Shown here: piece after piece, positions 54,307 through 63,733 of the stretch
Numbering within the stretch: position 1 is the first letter of the stretch
How the letters are laid out: each line of letters begins with the position of its first letter
Assembly (NCBI GenBank): GCA_030729925.1
Contig: JANQWK010000033.1
Coordinates: forward strand, 49,782 to 113,781
Direction of reading: 5' to 3'
DNA length: 64,000 nucleotides
From: Saprospiraceae bacterium
Lineage (GTDB): Bacteria; Bacteroidota; Bacteroidia; Chitinophagales; Saprospiraceae
Notes under the pieces: generated by a model
Told to the model about the DNA's origin: nothing
The model's database searches: none
The model's input: the letters and a program-made list of their open reading frames with translations, nothing else
Program-made: the position numbers and the translations under genes

Positions 54307-55872
54307 ATGATGAAGAAAATGGTACTAATGGGGGCGATGATTGCCCTTTTGTCCGGTGCACTTTGGGCACAGGACACCACCGACCCGCTGGAGCATATCC
54401 GGAAAGAGGGTATGGACAATAGTCAGGTCATGGACATTGCCAGCTGGATGACCGATGTGTATGGCCCTCGTCTGACGGGTTCGGACATGTTGGATAAGGC
54501 TACCGGGTGGGCACTTGACCGACTCAAAGCAATGGGACTACAGAATGTCCATACCGAAGAATGGGGTCCTTTCGGAAGAGGATGGGAACTCGAGCACTTC
54601 GAGATGCATGCAGTAGCACCCAGTTATTTCCCTGTAATGGCGTATCCCCGCGCCTGGTCGCCTTCTACCAACGGAATGGTGCAAGGCGAAGTGGTCTATC
54701 TGCAGGCCAATAATGCCGAAGACCTGGAAAAATACAGGGGTCAGTTGAAAGGGAAGTTTGTACTCCTGGATACCCTACGCACCGTTTCCGAAAATTTCGA
54801 CGGACATGCCAAGCGTTTTAGCGACAGCGAACTATTGGAAATGGCCAATGCCCCTGCACCTACCCCTCGCAGTTTCCGTGGTTTTCGCGGTAGCGGCGCC
54901 AATTTCAGAAAAGCACTTTGGGACTTTTTCTGGGAAGAACAGCCGGCTGTAGTACTTGATCGGGCGGGTAAGGGCGACCTGGGTACCGTTTTTGTGTCGG
55001 GAACGAGCGTGGCGGAGGGCAGACCCCAAAATCCCGATGCAAAGGTCGTGCCTCAGGCAACGGTGAGCATCGAACATTACAACCGCATTTTCCGCTTGCT
55101 GCAAAAAGGGATCAAGGTAGAACTGGCCATGGAGCTGAAGACGCGATACACCAATCCGGATGGCATGCAGGAAAATATCATCGCCGAAATTCCGGGAACA
55201 GACCTCAAGGATGAGGTGGTTATATTTGGTGCGCACTTTGATTCCTGGCATGCAGGTACCGGTGCTACCGACAACGCAGCGGGTTCTTCCGTGATGATGG
55301 AAGCCGCCCGGATTCTGGTGGAGACGATCAAAGCTTCAGGCATTCAGCCCCGCAGAACCCTCAGAATCGCCTTGTGGACGGGTGAGGAGCAAGGCTTGTA
55401 CGGCTCCAGGGCTTATGTGCAGCAGCATTATGCGAATACCGATGCTCAGGGCAATGTACAGTCCCTGAAAGCCGACAATGAAAAGGTGTCGGCTTACTAT
55501 AATATTGATAACGGTACCGGTAAGATCAGAGGGGTGTATCTTCAGGGCAATGCCGCTGCCGGAACGGTTTTCCGCGACTGGCTGGAGCCTTTCAAAGATC
55601 TGGGTGCGAGTACCCTGACCCTGTCGAATACCGGCGGAACAGACCACCTGTCTTTCGATGCGGTTGGCATTCCCGGATTTCAGTTTATCCAGGATCCCAT
55701 GGCCTATTCTACCCGGACGCACCACTCCAATATGGACAATTGGGATCATTTGGTAGCAGACGACTTGAAACAAATGGCGGTCATCGTGGCAAGCTTTGTA
55801 TGGCAGACTTCTCAGCGGGATCAAAAAATTCCGCGTAAGCCCCTGCCGGAAGGTGTAGGAACGGATCAGTAA
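54307..55872 (+). CDS. Exported M28-family metallopeptidase
   Basis: A 521 aa aminopeptidase-type enzyme with a signal peptide (LMGAMIALLSGALWAQ). The co-catalytic metal ligands are H310 (FGAHFDSWH), D322 (GATDNAAG), E361 next to the general base E360 (TGEEQGLYG), an Asp near NIDNGTGK, and H472 (RTHHSNMD). A PA-type insert lies at about 110-235. M28 enzymes release N-terminal amino acids or act as carboxypeptidases, and this one would finish peptides from the upstream metalloprotease. Terminator at 55895. Confidence 0.92.
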   Translation: MMKKMVLMGAMIALLSGALWAQDTTDPLEHIRKEGMDNSQVMDIASWMTDVYGPRLTGSDMLDKATGWALDRLKAMGLQNVHTEEWGPFGRGWELEHFEMHAVAPSYFPVMAYPRAWSPSTNGMVQGEVVYLQANNAEDLEKYRGQLKGKFVLLDTLRTVSENFDGHAKRFSDSELLEMANAPAPTPRSFRGFRGSGANFRKALWDFFWEEQPAVVLDRAGKGDLGTVFVSGTSVAEGRPQNPDAKVVPQATVSIEHYNRIFRLLQKGIKVELAMELKTRYTNPDGMQENIIAEIPGTDLKDEVVIFGAHFDSWHAGTGATDNAAGSSVMMEAARILVETIKASGIQPRRTLRIALWTGEEQGLYGSRAYVQQHYANTDAQGNVQSLKADNEKVSAYYNIDNGTGKIRGVYLQGNAAAGTVFRDWLEPFKDLGASTLTLSNTGGTDHLSFDAVGIPGFQFIQDPMAYSTRTHHSNMDNWDHLVADDLKQMAVIVASFVWQTSQRDQKIPRKPLPEGVGTDQ

Positions 55873-55894
55873 ATTTCCGTTATTACGCAACAAT

Positions 55895-55936
55895 AAAAAA
55901 ATCTCCCGGAGACATATACTTCCGGGGGATTTTTTT
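55895..55936 (+). terminator. Intrinsic terminator after the M28 peptidase
   Basis: AAAAAATCTCCCGGA pairs with TCCGGGGGATTTTTT (one G-U pair) around a 12-nt loop and ends in seven T, closing the VPS10-protease-peptidase run. Confidence 0.88.
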
Positions 55937-55958
55937 AGTTTAAAGGAAAAATAGTATT

Positions 55959-57110
55959 ATGAATTCCCCTTCAGCCACGCCTGCCCCCGACTACACGATT
56001 TACAATTGTCACCTGCACCTGTTTAGCGTAGAGCATATCCCGCGCAACTTCCTCAACAAGTGGATTCCCACGGATGTAGTCAAACGGCTTCCCGAAAAAC
56101 AGCGTCTCATGAGATTGTTACAAAAGGTTGGGGGTTCAAAGTTTGATCGGTATGCCGCTTTTATTTATTCGGCGTTGAAAGAACCGGAGGATATTTTTGA
56201 TGAGTTGTGTGCTTATTATCCCCAGGGAACGAAATTTGTGCCTCTGAGCATTGATTTTGATTATATGGGAGCCGGTCAGCCTATCAAGCCTTTCTTGGAG
56301 CAACTCAAAGATCTTAGTGCCCTGCGCGACAAATTTCCGACTCAGATTCTTCCTTTTGTCGGGGTGGACCCCCGGAGGCCGGACGTCGTGCAGTTGGTGC
56401 GACACTATATCGAAAACGAAAAGTATGCAGGTATCAAGCTATATCCTTCCCTGGGTTTTTTTCCGGACGATGAGCGACTGAAAGAAGTGTATGCTTATGC
56501 CGAAGCACACGGCATACCCGTTACGACGCATTGTATCCCCAAAAATCAAAACTATTACCGCGGGAAGATGAGTCATGCCGACCGGGAGAAGGCCCGGATC
56601 GTCCAAGGCCAGGCGGGGGAGCAGGGAGCGGGCAACAAAGATTTTGCGCAGTATTACAATCATCCCTACTGGTGGTCGAGGGTATTGGAACAATTTCCCC
56701 GACTAAAACTCAACCTGGCTCATTTCGGAGGTAAAGACGAGTGGAACAAATACCTGGATGAACCACCGCTGAAAAAGGAAAGCGAATCGGGGGGGTATCC
56801 CTTTCGGCAAAACTGGTTTTACCAGATCCGAAAATTGATTGAAAATGAGGCCTGGCCGAATGTGTATGCCGATATTTCTTTCACGGTTTTTGACGCCAGG
56901 CTGTATCCGCTGCTCAAGACGATGATTGCTTTTGAAAAGACCAGGGATTACATTCTCTTTGGATCAGACTTCTACATGTTGCAAAAAGATTACCGGGAGC
57001 GCAGGTTTGGCATTGAAATGCGGGGGTACTTGTCGGACGATTTTTACTGGCAGATTGCCTACCACAACCCGCGTCGCTTTTTGCATAATGCCGTACACGG
57101 GGTGATTTGA
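55959..57110 (+). CDS. Metal-dependent amidohydrolase (Amidohydrolase_2 type)
   Basis: A 383 aa cytoplasmic TIM-barrel hydrolase. The metal-site start motif is YNCHLHLFSVEH. YAGIKLYPSLGFFPDDERL follows, then PVTTHCIPKN, LNLAHFGGKDEW and ILFGSDFYMLQKD with the terminal metal Asp. This fits the amidohydrolase_2 (PF04909) family, which includes decarboxylases and hydrolases of aromatic or lactone substrates. Start is the ATG at 55959, between a terminator upstream and another downstream, so it is a single transcription unit. Substrate unknown. Confidence 0.87.
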   Translation: MNSPSATPAPDYTIYNCHLHLFSVEHIPRNFLNKWIPTDVVKRLPEKQRLMRLLQKVGGSKFDRYAAFIYSALKEPEDIFDELCAYYPQGTKFVPLSIDFDYMGAGQPIKPFLEQLKDLSALRDKFPTQILPFVGVDPRRPDVVQLVRHYIENEKYAGIKLYPSLGFFPDDERLKEVYAYAEAHGIPVTTHCIPKNQNYYRGKMSHADREKARIVQGQAGEQGAGNKDFAQYYNHPYWWSRVLEQFPRLKLNLAHFGGKDEWNKYLDEPPLKKESESGGYPFRQNWFYQIRKLIENEAWPNVYADISFTVFDARLYPLLKTMIAFEKTRDYILFGSDFYMLQKDYRERRFGIEMRGYLSDDFYWQIAYHNPRRFLHNAVHGVI

Positions 57111-57119
57111 TTGCATAAA

Positions 57120-57158
57120 AAAAGGGTTTGCAGGTAAAGATGACCTGCAAACCCTTTT
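57120..57158. terminator. Bidirectional terminator
   Basis: A perfect 16-bp stem (AAAAGGGTTTGCAGGT and its complement) with a 7-nt loop and A/T tails lies between the convergent amidohydrolase and TonB-dependent receptor genes. Confidence 0.92.
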
Positions 57159-57176
57159 GGCTTGAACGAGGATAAA

Positions 57177-59651
57177 TCAGTCGTTCTCGTTGCTTTCGCC
57201 TCCTGATTTCAGGTCGGCATTATTGATTACACTTCTGCGTTCGCGTTGTTGGCGGAAATCCATTTTGCCAAAGCTGTGGCGGAAATTGAGTCCAACCGAA
57301 CGGAAGGGGCGGATAGAATTGCTGCGCTGGTAGAAATTCGCACCGCTGAGTTCGTTGACAAACTCCAGGTTTTCTTTAAACGGTTGTGAAACATTCAGAC
57401 CCAGGCTGGTGCGTTTGTTGAACTGCTTCATCAAGCCAAAGTTCAGCATGGTCCAAGATGCCCGGCTTCCCTGTAAAGTTTGGGTAGGGGAGCGATAAAA
57501 CCCGAAAGCCTCGAAGCGGAGATCCTTTGGCAGCTCCAGTGTGGCGTTCAGTCGGCCGTTCCACAATACAGCCTGGTTGCTCAGACTCAGCCCTTCGATG
57601 GTACTTTGTCCGTTGTACGTGAACACATCCACGCTACCGCGCAGGGTAAGTTTCTTTTTGATGGTACCTGAAATGTACAGGTTGGTTCCAACCGACCGGT
57701 TTCTGCCGATATTCTGGAAGGTCGTCACCGAAACCCCCTCGTCATTGATCCGCAAGAAATTTTCGATGATATCGGTTGTATTTTTGTAGAAAAGCGCTGC
57801 GTTTACCGAAATACCTTTCACATACGTGTTGTATCCCAATTCATATTGATCGGTCAACTCGGGCGAAAGGTTGGGATTTCCGAAAGAAATGTCCCGGGGG
57901 TCGGCCAGTGCAATATAGGGGTTGATATAAAACAGGCTGGGGCGCTGGATGCGTTTGTTGTAGCTCAGTTTCACATTGGACGACTTGCCCATTTTGTGGC
58001 TGAGGATCACATTGGGGAGCCAGTTTTCGTAGCTGTTGGCAAAAGGATTGGGATGATCCCTGAAATCCCCTGCGATATCGGTTTTTTCATACCGGGAACC
58101 GGCAACCAAACCGAAATTCTCGCCCAGTTTCACATTGAACGACAAATATCCGGCATAGACATCCTGGTCGTAGGTAAACTCATCGGTCCGCCGTCCATCT
58201 GTCTCAAAATTGTCCGTTTCAAAGTTGAACACTTCATAGAAGTAATCGCTGTCTATGTCGCGAAGTACGCTTTTGACCCCGACTTCCATTTTGACATTTT
58301 TCCCCCAGGGGTGTGCATAATCAAGTTGCAGGGTGGTTTCGACATTCAAGCCGTCGTTGGTATTGCTTTCCAGTTGCAGGAGTGCATCATCGTTGCCCTC
58401 CTGGTCGAGCGTATTTTCCTGATTGCTCTTTGAACCGCTCATCTGAAAGGCGAAGGTGAGTTCCTGTTCGGGATTTTTGAATTTTTTGCGGTAGTCGGTC
58501 GTCCAGTCGTAGCTGCCATTCAGGTTGGTTGACTCGCTCAGGCGCTGGTAGAGCTGATTGATCCCCAAAGCAGGATCGGAATAAGCAGCCTGGGTGTTGT
58601 TGTCGTTAAAACCGCCCCTTCCGCCAAAGCTGACCGAAGTACTGATGCTGTTGTAGGCATTGATATCGTAATACGCATTAAACGATCCCCTGCTGCCCAC
58701 AAAATTGCTTCTGGAAGCAGCCGACTGATCCAGGATGCGCTTGCCGCTGCTCACCACATCTTCCCGGTAGAATTCAAAGCGCCCGTTTTGAGGCCAGCCA
58801 TAGTGACCGCCAGCATTCAGACCCATTCCAAACCGCCCTCTGGCGATGTTGAGATTGACATTAGCGCGGTTGGATCGGATGCCCACGGAAGCCCCTACAG
58901 AACCAGAAATCCCCTCTATGCTTTTCTTTTTGGTAATGATGTTGATAATGCCGGCTGTGCCCTCGCCATCGTATTTTGCCGTAGGCGTGGTAATGACCTC
59001 CACATTTTTGATCTGATCAGAAGGCAGCATTTTCAGGGCCTCGCCCATATTCTCGGCAAAAAGGGTAGAAGGTCGGCCGTTGATCAGGATTTGGATGTTG
59101 GAAGAACCGCGAAGCGACACGTTGCCGTCGAGGTCAACCGACAAAAGCGGAACCTTGCGCAGCAGATCTGTCGCATCGCCGCCCGCTGCTGTCACATCTT
59201 TCTCCGCATTATACACCATCTTGTCAATCTTGTTTTCAATCAACGCAGCCTCTTCGGTCACCGTAACCTCGGTCAGCATCAATCCTTCGCTGATTAATTC
59301 CACCTTTCCAATATTCACATCCGGTTTTTCCAGGGTCAGTTCCACCCCTTCCACCGTTTTGGTCTGGTAGCCCAAAAAAGAAAATGAAAGGCGGTAAGTG
59401 CCGCTCTTCACATCCTGCAGTTTGAACTCACCCTTCTCGTCTGTAATCGTACCGTTCAGCTCCTTGTCGGACGCCGCATCAATCAGCACCACCGTAGCAA
59501 ATTCCACCGGAGCACCTGTACCGGAATCCACAATTGCACCCTCGATCTTTCCAACGATAGAAGGACCTTTGGCCATTCCTCTACCTGGCATCTGAGCCTG
59601 TGTGATATATCCGGAAAACAAGAAAACAAAGAATAAAATAGCGTTTTTCAT
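57177..59651 (-). CDS. TonB-dependent receptor-like outer-membrane barrel, paralogue 1
   Basis: An 824 aa protein with a signal peptide (LFFVFLFSGYITQAQ). A CarboxypepD_reg-like domain at about 35-120 (GAIVDSGTGAPVEFATVVLI, GEFKLQDVKSGTYRLSFSFL) is followed by a plug domain at about 130-245 (LRKVPLLSVDLDGNVSLRGS, ILINGRPSTLF) and an OMP_b-brl_3-type barrel. The barrel ends FRHSFGKMDFRQQRERR, then a polar tail of about 20 residues instead of a terminal aromatic. Family members import or bind unknown ligands, and no substrate is evident. It is 138 bp from a close paralogue upstream in transcription. Confidence 0.92.
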   Translation of the reverse strand: MKNAILFFVFLFSGYITQAQMPGRGMAKGPSIVGKIEGAIVDSGTGAPVEFATVVLIDAASDKELNGTITDEKGEFKLQDVKSGTYRLSFSFLGYQTKTVEGVELTLEKPDVNIGKVELISEGLMLTEVTVTEEAALIENKIDKMVYNAEKDVTAAGGDATDLLRKVPLLSVDLDGNVSLRGSSNIQILINGRPSTLFAENMGEALKMLPSDQIKNVEVITTPTAKYDGEGTAGIINIITKKKSIEGISGSVGASVGIRSNRANVNLNIARGRFGMGLNAGGHYGWPQNGRFEFYREDVVSSGKRILDQSAASRSNFVGSRGSFNAYYDINAYNSISTSVSFGGRGGFNDNNTQAAYSDPALGINQLYQRLSESTNLNGSYDWTTDYRKKFKNPEQELTFAFQMSGSKSNQENTLDQEGNDDALLQLESNTNDGLNVETTLQLDYAHPWGKNVKMEVGVKSVLRDIDSDYFYEVFNFETDNFETDGRRTDEFTYDQDVYAGYLSFNVKLGENFGLVAGSRYEKTDIAGDFRDHPNPFANSYENWLPNVILSHKMGKSSNVKLSYNKRIQRPSLFYINPYIALADPRDISFGNPNLSPELTDQYELGYNTYVKGISVNAALFYKNTTDIIENFLRINDEGVSVTTFQNIGRNRSVGTNLYISGTIKKKLTLRGSVDVFTYNGQSTIEGLSLSNQAVLWNGRLNATLELPKDLRFEAFGFYRSPTQTLQGSRASWTMLNFGLMKQFNKRTSLGLNVSQPFKENLEFVNELSGANFYQRSNSIRPFRSVGLNFRHSFGKMDFRQQRERRSVINNADLKSGGESNEND

Positions 59652-59789
59652 GTATTTTTAAAATATTAATCTTTTTCTTGGCAAAATTTAGAATATTGTA
59701 ATTAAAATTAATCGTGTGCAAAGTTAATAAAAGGATACATTTCAAATTTGTAGCAAATTTGATTTAAAATAACTTTAACGGCGGCAAGT

Positions 59790-62267
59790 TTAGAATCGGT
59801 TATCTGAGCCCTCTTTGAGGTCATCGTTTTTGATTCTGGATCTTCGTTGTCGTTGTTGGTTGAAATCGAGTTTGCCGAAATTGTAGCTAAAGTTGATGCC
59901 AAAAGAGCGGAAAGGGATTTCGAAGGTACTTTCCTGGACGAAATTCTCGCCGGAGAGGCTATTGGGGAAAGCCTTATTTTCGCTGAAGGGATCAATGATC
60001 GTGAGTCCCAGGCTTGCTTTTTTATCCAGGATTTCCTTTTTGAAGCCCACGCTCATCAGGGAGAAGGAGGCATTGGTTCCCTGGAGGGTTTGTCTGGGGG
60101 CATTATAGAATCCGAAGATCTCTGCCTTGAAGCCCTTTTTGAAGCTGAAAGTAGAATTGACAAACGCGTTCCAGATGGCGGTTCTGCGGGAAACCTCCTG
60201 GCCGTTGATGATACCGGTCGCATCGTAGGTATTGGCATTAAAGTTGCCTCGAATTTCCCAAATTTTCAAGATTTTGAGGGAGGTAAAGAAGTTGAAACCA
60301 AGGACATCATTTTGGCCTACGTTGAGGTAGGTGGTAGCGGACACCCCATCGGGTCGGATCGTCAGGATATTTTCGATCACATCGCGGGTATGTCGGTAAT
60401 AGACAGAGCCATTGAGGACGATCCCTTTGAAGAAGGTATTGTAGTTAATTTCGTAGAGGTCGGTCAGTTCCGGCAGCAGTTCGGGGTTACCGAAGGAGAT
60501 ATTGCGGGTATCGCTGAGATCCACGAAGGGGTTGATGTAGAACAAGCTGGGGCGTTGGATGCGTTGGCTGTAGCTGAGTTTGATCGTTTGGAACCCTTTG
60601 AGGGTTTGGCTGAGGATGATGCTGGGGAGGATATTGCCGTAATCGTTGGCGAAGGTATTGGTTTCCACGTCGAAATCGCCTGCTATGGCGGTACTCTCGT
60701 AGCGGGCACCGGCGATCAGACCTGTTTTTTTGCCAAATTTGACATTGAACGAAGCGTAGGCTGCCCACACATCCTGGTTGTAGAAAAAGATATCGGTTCT
60801 TCGAGGGTCAATAACGAAGCGATCCTGATCAACGTTGAAACTGCGGTAAGTATAATCGCTATCAATATTGCGCAGGGTGGTTTTGGCACCGGTTTCGAGT
60901 TTGAGTTTATCCGAGAAGGGGTGCACGTAATCCACCTGTAGGATGGTTTCGAGGTTAAGCCCATCGTTATCGTTTTTTTCGCGAATCAGGAGTCCCGGAT
61001 CTGAGCCACTCTGTTCGATGACGGTATTGCGGTTGCTGTTGGAACCGCTGATTTGGAAGCCAAAACTCAGTTCTCGCTCGGGCTGTTCGAAGGTTTTGCG
61101 GTAATCGCTGGTCCAGTCGAACCCGCCATTGAGCGAACTGTTGTCGTTAAAGCGCTCGTAAGTTTGGAAAATGCCGGCCAGCGGATCGGCAAAACGGGCA
61201 TTGATGGTACCTTCGTTGCTGCTGCCGAAGCCTCTGAACGAAATGCTGGAATTGATGCTGTTGTAGGCGTTGATATCGTAGAAGGCGCTGAGAGAGCCAC
61301 CAGGGCCATAGGAATAACTTTCGGAGGGGCCTTCCTGTTCGAAGACGCGTTTTTGTCCGGCGATCAAATCCTCGCGGTAAAACGACACATTGCCTTCCCG
61401 CGGCCAGGAAAGGAAAGAACCGGCATTCATGTTGACCCCAAACCGGCCTTTCGCTGCGCTAAAACTCAGGTTAGCGTTGTTTTGTCGGGTACCGACGGCT
61501 CCGGATACCGATCCCGTGATGCCCTCCACGGATTTTTTCTTGGTGATGATATTGATAATTCCTGCGCTGCCTTCACCATCGTAGCGCGCCCCGGGGGTCG
61601 TGATGACCTCCACCTTTTTGATCTGATCCGCTGGAATGGTCTTGAGCACATTGGCCACATTATCGGCCAGCAGGGTAGAGGGTCGGCCGTTGATCAGGAT
61701 CTGGATATTTCTGGAGCCGCGGAGCGACACATTGCCATCGAAGTCCACCGCGAGCAGGGGAACCTTACCCAGGACTTCAGTAGCATTGCCTCCGGCGGTG
61801 GTCACATCTTTCTCGGCATTGAAGACGATCTTATCAATTTTATTTTCGATCAGGGCTGCCTCCTCGGTCACGGTCACCTCACTCAGGTTAATCCCTTCGG
61901 GGATCATATAGACTATGCCCAGGTCGAGATCCGGCTTTTCCAGGGTAATCTCCAGGTCGGTTATCTTTTTTTCGGCGTAGCCTAAAAACGAAATATTGAG
62001 CTGGTAGCTACCATTGGTAACATCTGTAATTTTGAAATTTCCCTTCTCGTCTGTCAACCCGCCGTCGAGCTGTTTGCCAAACTTGGGATTAATGAGTATT
62101 ACCGTAGCAAACTCTACCGGTTTGCCGCTAATCGAATCCATAACGGTACCGGATATTTTTCCCTTGATCGTCGGGTTGGATCCCGGGCGTCCCATGCCGG
62201 GGAACTGGCTGAAAACAGGACTGAAGAAGAGCAGACAAAGCGCAAGAATGGTGTAACGATGATTCAT
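59790..62267 (-). CDS. TonB-dependent receptor-like outer-membrane barrel, paralogue 2
   Basis: An 825 aa protein of the same architecture as the 824 aa neighbour: a signal peptide (LALCLLFFSPVFSQ), a CarboxypepD_reg-like domain (GTVMDSISGKPVEFATVILI), a plug (LGKVPLLAVDFDGNVSLRGS, ILINGRPSTLLADNV) and a barrel ending FSYNFGKLDFNQQRQRR. The two align along their whole length with many identical stretches, so they are a tandem duplication. Divergence is spread over the barrel loops, which would suit different ligands. There is no SusD-like partner nearby, so this is not a SusCD pair. Confidence 0.92.
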   Translation of the reverse strand: MNHRYTILALCLLFFSPVFSQFPGMGRPGSNPTIKGKISGTVMDSISGKPVEFATVILINPKFGKQLDGGLTDEKGNFKITDVTNGSYQLNISFLGYAEKKITDLEITLEKPDLDLGIVYMIPEGINLSEVTVTEEAALIENKIDKIVFNAEKDVTTAGGNATEVLGKVPLLAVDFDGNVSLRGSRNIQILINGRPSTLLADNVANVLKTIPADQIKKVEVITTPGARYDGEGSAGIINIITKKKSVEGITGSVSGAVGTRQNNANLSFSAAKGRFGVNMNAGSFLSWPREGNVSFYREDLIAGQKRVFEQEGPSESYSYGPGGSLSAFYDINAYNSINSSISFRGFGSSNEGTINARFADPLAGIFQTYERFNDNSSLNGGFDWTSDYRKTFEQPERELSFGFQISGSNSNRNTVIEQSGSDPGLLIREKNDNDGLNLETILQVDYVHPFSDKLKLETGAKTTLRNIDSDYTYRSFNVDQDRFVIDPRRTDIFFYNQDVWAAYASFNVKFGKKTGLIAGARYESTAIAGDFDVETNTFANDYGNILPSIILSQTLKGFQTIKLSYSQRIQRPSLFYINPFVDLSDTRNISFGNPELLPELTDLYEINYNTFFKGIVLNGSVYYRHTRDVIENILTIRPDGVSATTYLNVGQNDVLGFNFFTSLKILKIWEIRGNFNANTYDATGIINGQEVSRRTAIWNAFVNSTFSFKKGFKAEIFGFYNAPRQTLQGTNASFSLMSVGFKKEILDKKASLGLTIIDPFSENKAFPNSLSGENFVQESTFEIPFRSFGINFSYNFGKLDFNQQRQRRSRIKNDDLKEGSDNRF

Positions 62268-62369
62268 TTAGGGTATATTGTGTTAACTTTCAGGATCAAA
62301 CAAAAAATCAAAGCTATTTCAAAATGCTTTTTTGGCTAAATTGTTTTGATAAAAAGCAGCTTTTAAAGG

Positions 62370-62876
62370 ATGAAGGACATAAAGCTTGCCGCGTCTCGAT
62401 TATTTTTTTATATACTGCCCCTTTTCCTGTCAGGAAAGTTAGCCGGGCAGATCGTATGGTCGGGTAAGGCTCCGGGAAAAGCAGGCGAGTGGATGGAGCC
62501 CCGCAACTGGGTGCAAAACCGGCTGCCCGACACCTGGGACAAGGTCGTATTGCCCTATCGAACCGGTCAATCCGGCACGGCGGTCGTCCTTAGAGGAACA
62601 AGTATCCGCATCGCATCGCTGGAGCTGCAATCGGGCAGTCGGCTGGAAATCACCAAAGGCACCCAACTCATCATTGACGGCTCCGACACCTACGACTACG
62701 GCATCCTGCTGCTGGGCGGCACCCTCTCCAACGAAGGCGAGATCATCATCATCAACGCCGGCTTGGCCAGCATCGAAAAGCTCAACGGCCTACTGATCAA
62801 TAACGGAACCATCCGCGTAGAACTCAGCGGTGATTTGTTGGAGCAAACGGGTGGAGGGCAGGTGGAGCGGTATTGA
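62370..62876 (+). CDS. Short secreted beta-rich protein, 168 aa
   Basis: An N-terminal signal peptide (LFFYILPLFLSGKLAGQ) is followed by a beta-helix/filamentous-type motif: EWMEPRNWVQNRLPDTWDKV resembles the NPNNW...P...D.V(I/V)P opening found at the start of large Bacteroidota surface proteins. Then come repeated short strands (LELQSGSRLEITKGTQLII, GGTLSNEGEIIIINAGLAS). It stops at 168 aa with no sorting tail, so it may be a stand-alone module or a truncated remnant of a larger adhesin. Function unknown. Confidence 0.7.
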   Translation: MKDIKLAASRLFFYILPLFLSGKLAGQIVWSGKAPGKAGEWMEPRNWVQNRLPDTWDKVVLPYRTGQSGTAVVLRGTSIRIASLELQSGSRLEITKGTQLIIDGSDTYDYGILLLGGTLSNEGEIIIINAGLASIEKLNGLLINNGTIRVELSGDLLEQTGGGQVERY

Positions 62877-63165
62877 GATGAGCGTGGGGATTGTTGTGGA
62901 GGAGTTCTTATCTGTATTTTTACAAATAAATGTGGATATAATTTTTAATTATTCAGCCCTATCTTACAGAATGCGAGACAGAGTATGCGCTGTCGGTACT
63001 AATAAAACATATCCTCTTATAGGGGGCACCTGCGGCTTGATCCAAATTGCTCAGGGAATCCACAGATTTCGCAGATTGGAAAAGGATTTTCATCAACGGG
63101 ATGGTGGTTGGCCGTTGATGGAATTGATGAAGATGATCATTTTTGATCCATTCCATTTGTCTGTA

Positions 63166-63187
63166 GGGACAGGGCATGCCCTGTCCC
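63166..63187. repeat. 22-bp palindrome, GGGACAGGGCA type
   Basis: A perfect palindrome (GGGACAGGGCA and its complement), the first of three related copies in this gap (the others are at 63476-63495 and 63587-63606, with GT at the centre). Confidence 0.85.
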
Positions 63188-63475
63188 CACCATGCCAGAT
63201 TTTCCATGATGACCGATCCTGGTGAAGGTTTCAGGAGTATTTATCCCTTTCGTATTCAGTTCATAAATTTATGGGATGAACCGAATAATTGCAATGCCGT
63301 CAACGGCTAATAAATGATCAACAAACCGGATGATGAACTCCATTACGGATATCCCGAAGGATGGAACAGGGAGACGCAATATCTTGCGTCTCTACTAATT
63401 TGGATTCCTCATTCTTGGCGTGAGGGTGCTGAAATTTACCCTTGTTGTTGACATTCTGGTGGTTGGACATGGTAA

Positions 63476-63562
63476 GGACAGGGCGTGCCCTGTCCCTACG
63501 TTTGTGAAAATCCCTTATAATCTGTGTCCATCTGTGGATATCTGTGGTGCATAAACCTACCA
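63476..63562 (+). repeat. Palindrome-plus-tail repeat, copy 1
   Basis: Begins with the 20-bp palindromic core GGACAGGGCGTGCCCTGTCC and continues through TCTGTGG...ATAAACCTACCAG. It is nearly identical to the copy 111 bp downstream. Confidence 0.85.
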
Positions 63563-63586
63563 GCATCCTGATTGTCCGACATTAAA

Positions 63587-63672
63587 GGACAGGGCGTACC
63601 CTGTCCCTACTTTGTGGAAATCCATCTTTAATCTGTGCTCATCTGTGGATATCTGTGGTGCATCAACCTACC
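63587..63672 (+). repeat. Palindrome-plus-tail repeat, copy 2
   Basis: Second copy of the same unit with a few substitutions (core GGACAGGGCGTACCCTGTCC, tail CATCTGTGGATATCTGTGG and CATCAACCTACCA). It ends about 60 bp before the Rpn-type gene. Confidence 0.85.
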
Positions 63673-63733
63673 AAAACCGGACACTTTCGGACAACTATTT
63701 GATTGTCATTGTTTTCCCCGATATCTTGGGGAT

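Larger units (their letters stand above)
62877..63733. other. 857-bp non-coding, repeat-rich region
   Basis: No supported gene. It contains three related GGACAGGGC-type palindromes and an 87-bp tandem duplication (listed separately), plus fragments such as CCACAGATTTCGCAGATT that recall dispersed repeats common in Bacteroidota intergenic DNA. Frames of 60-131 codons here run through the repeats and look spurious. Confidence 0.75.

Noticed and set aside
59847..61985. Long plus-strand frames (364 and 310 codons) opposite the second receptor
   Set aside because: Antisense shadows of a clear TonB-dependent receptor; no signal peptide or domain.
62830..63225. 131-codon frame across the repeat region
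   Set aside because: It starts inside the preceding gene in another frame and reads through dispersed repeats; composition is not gene-like.
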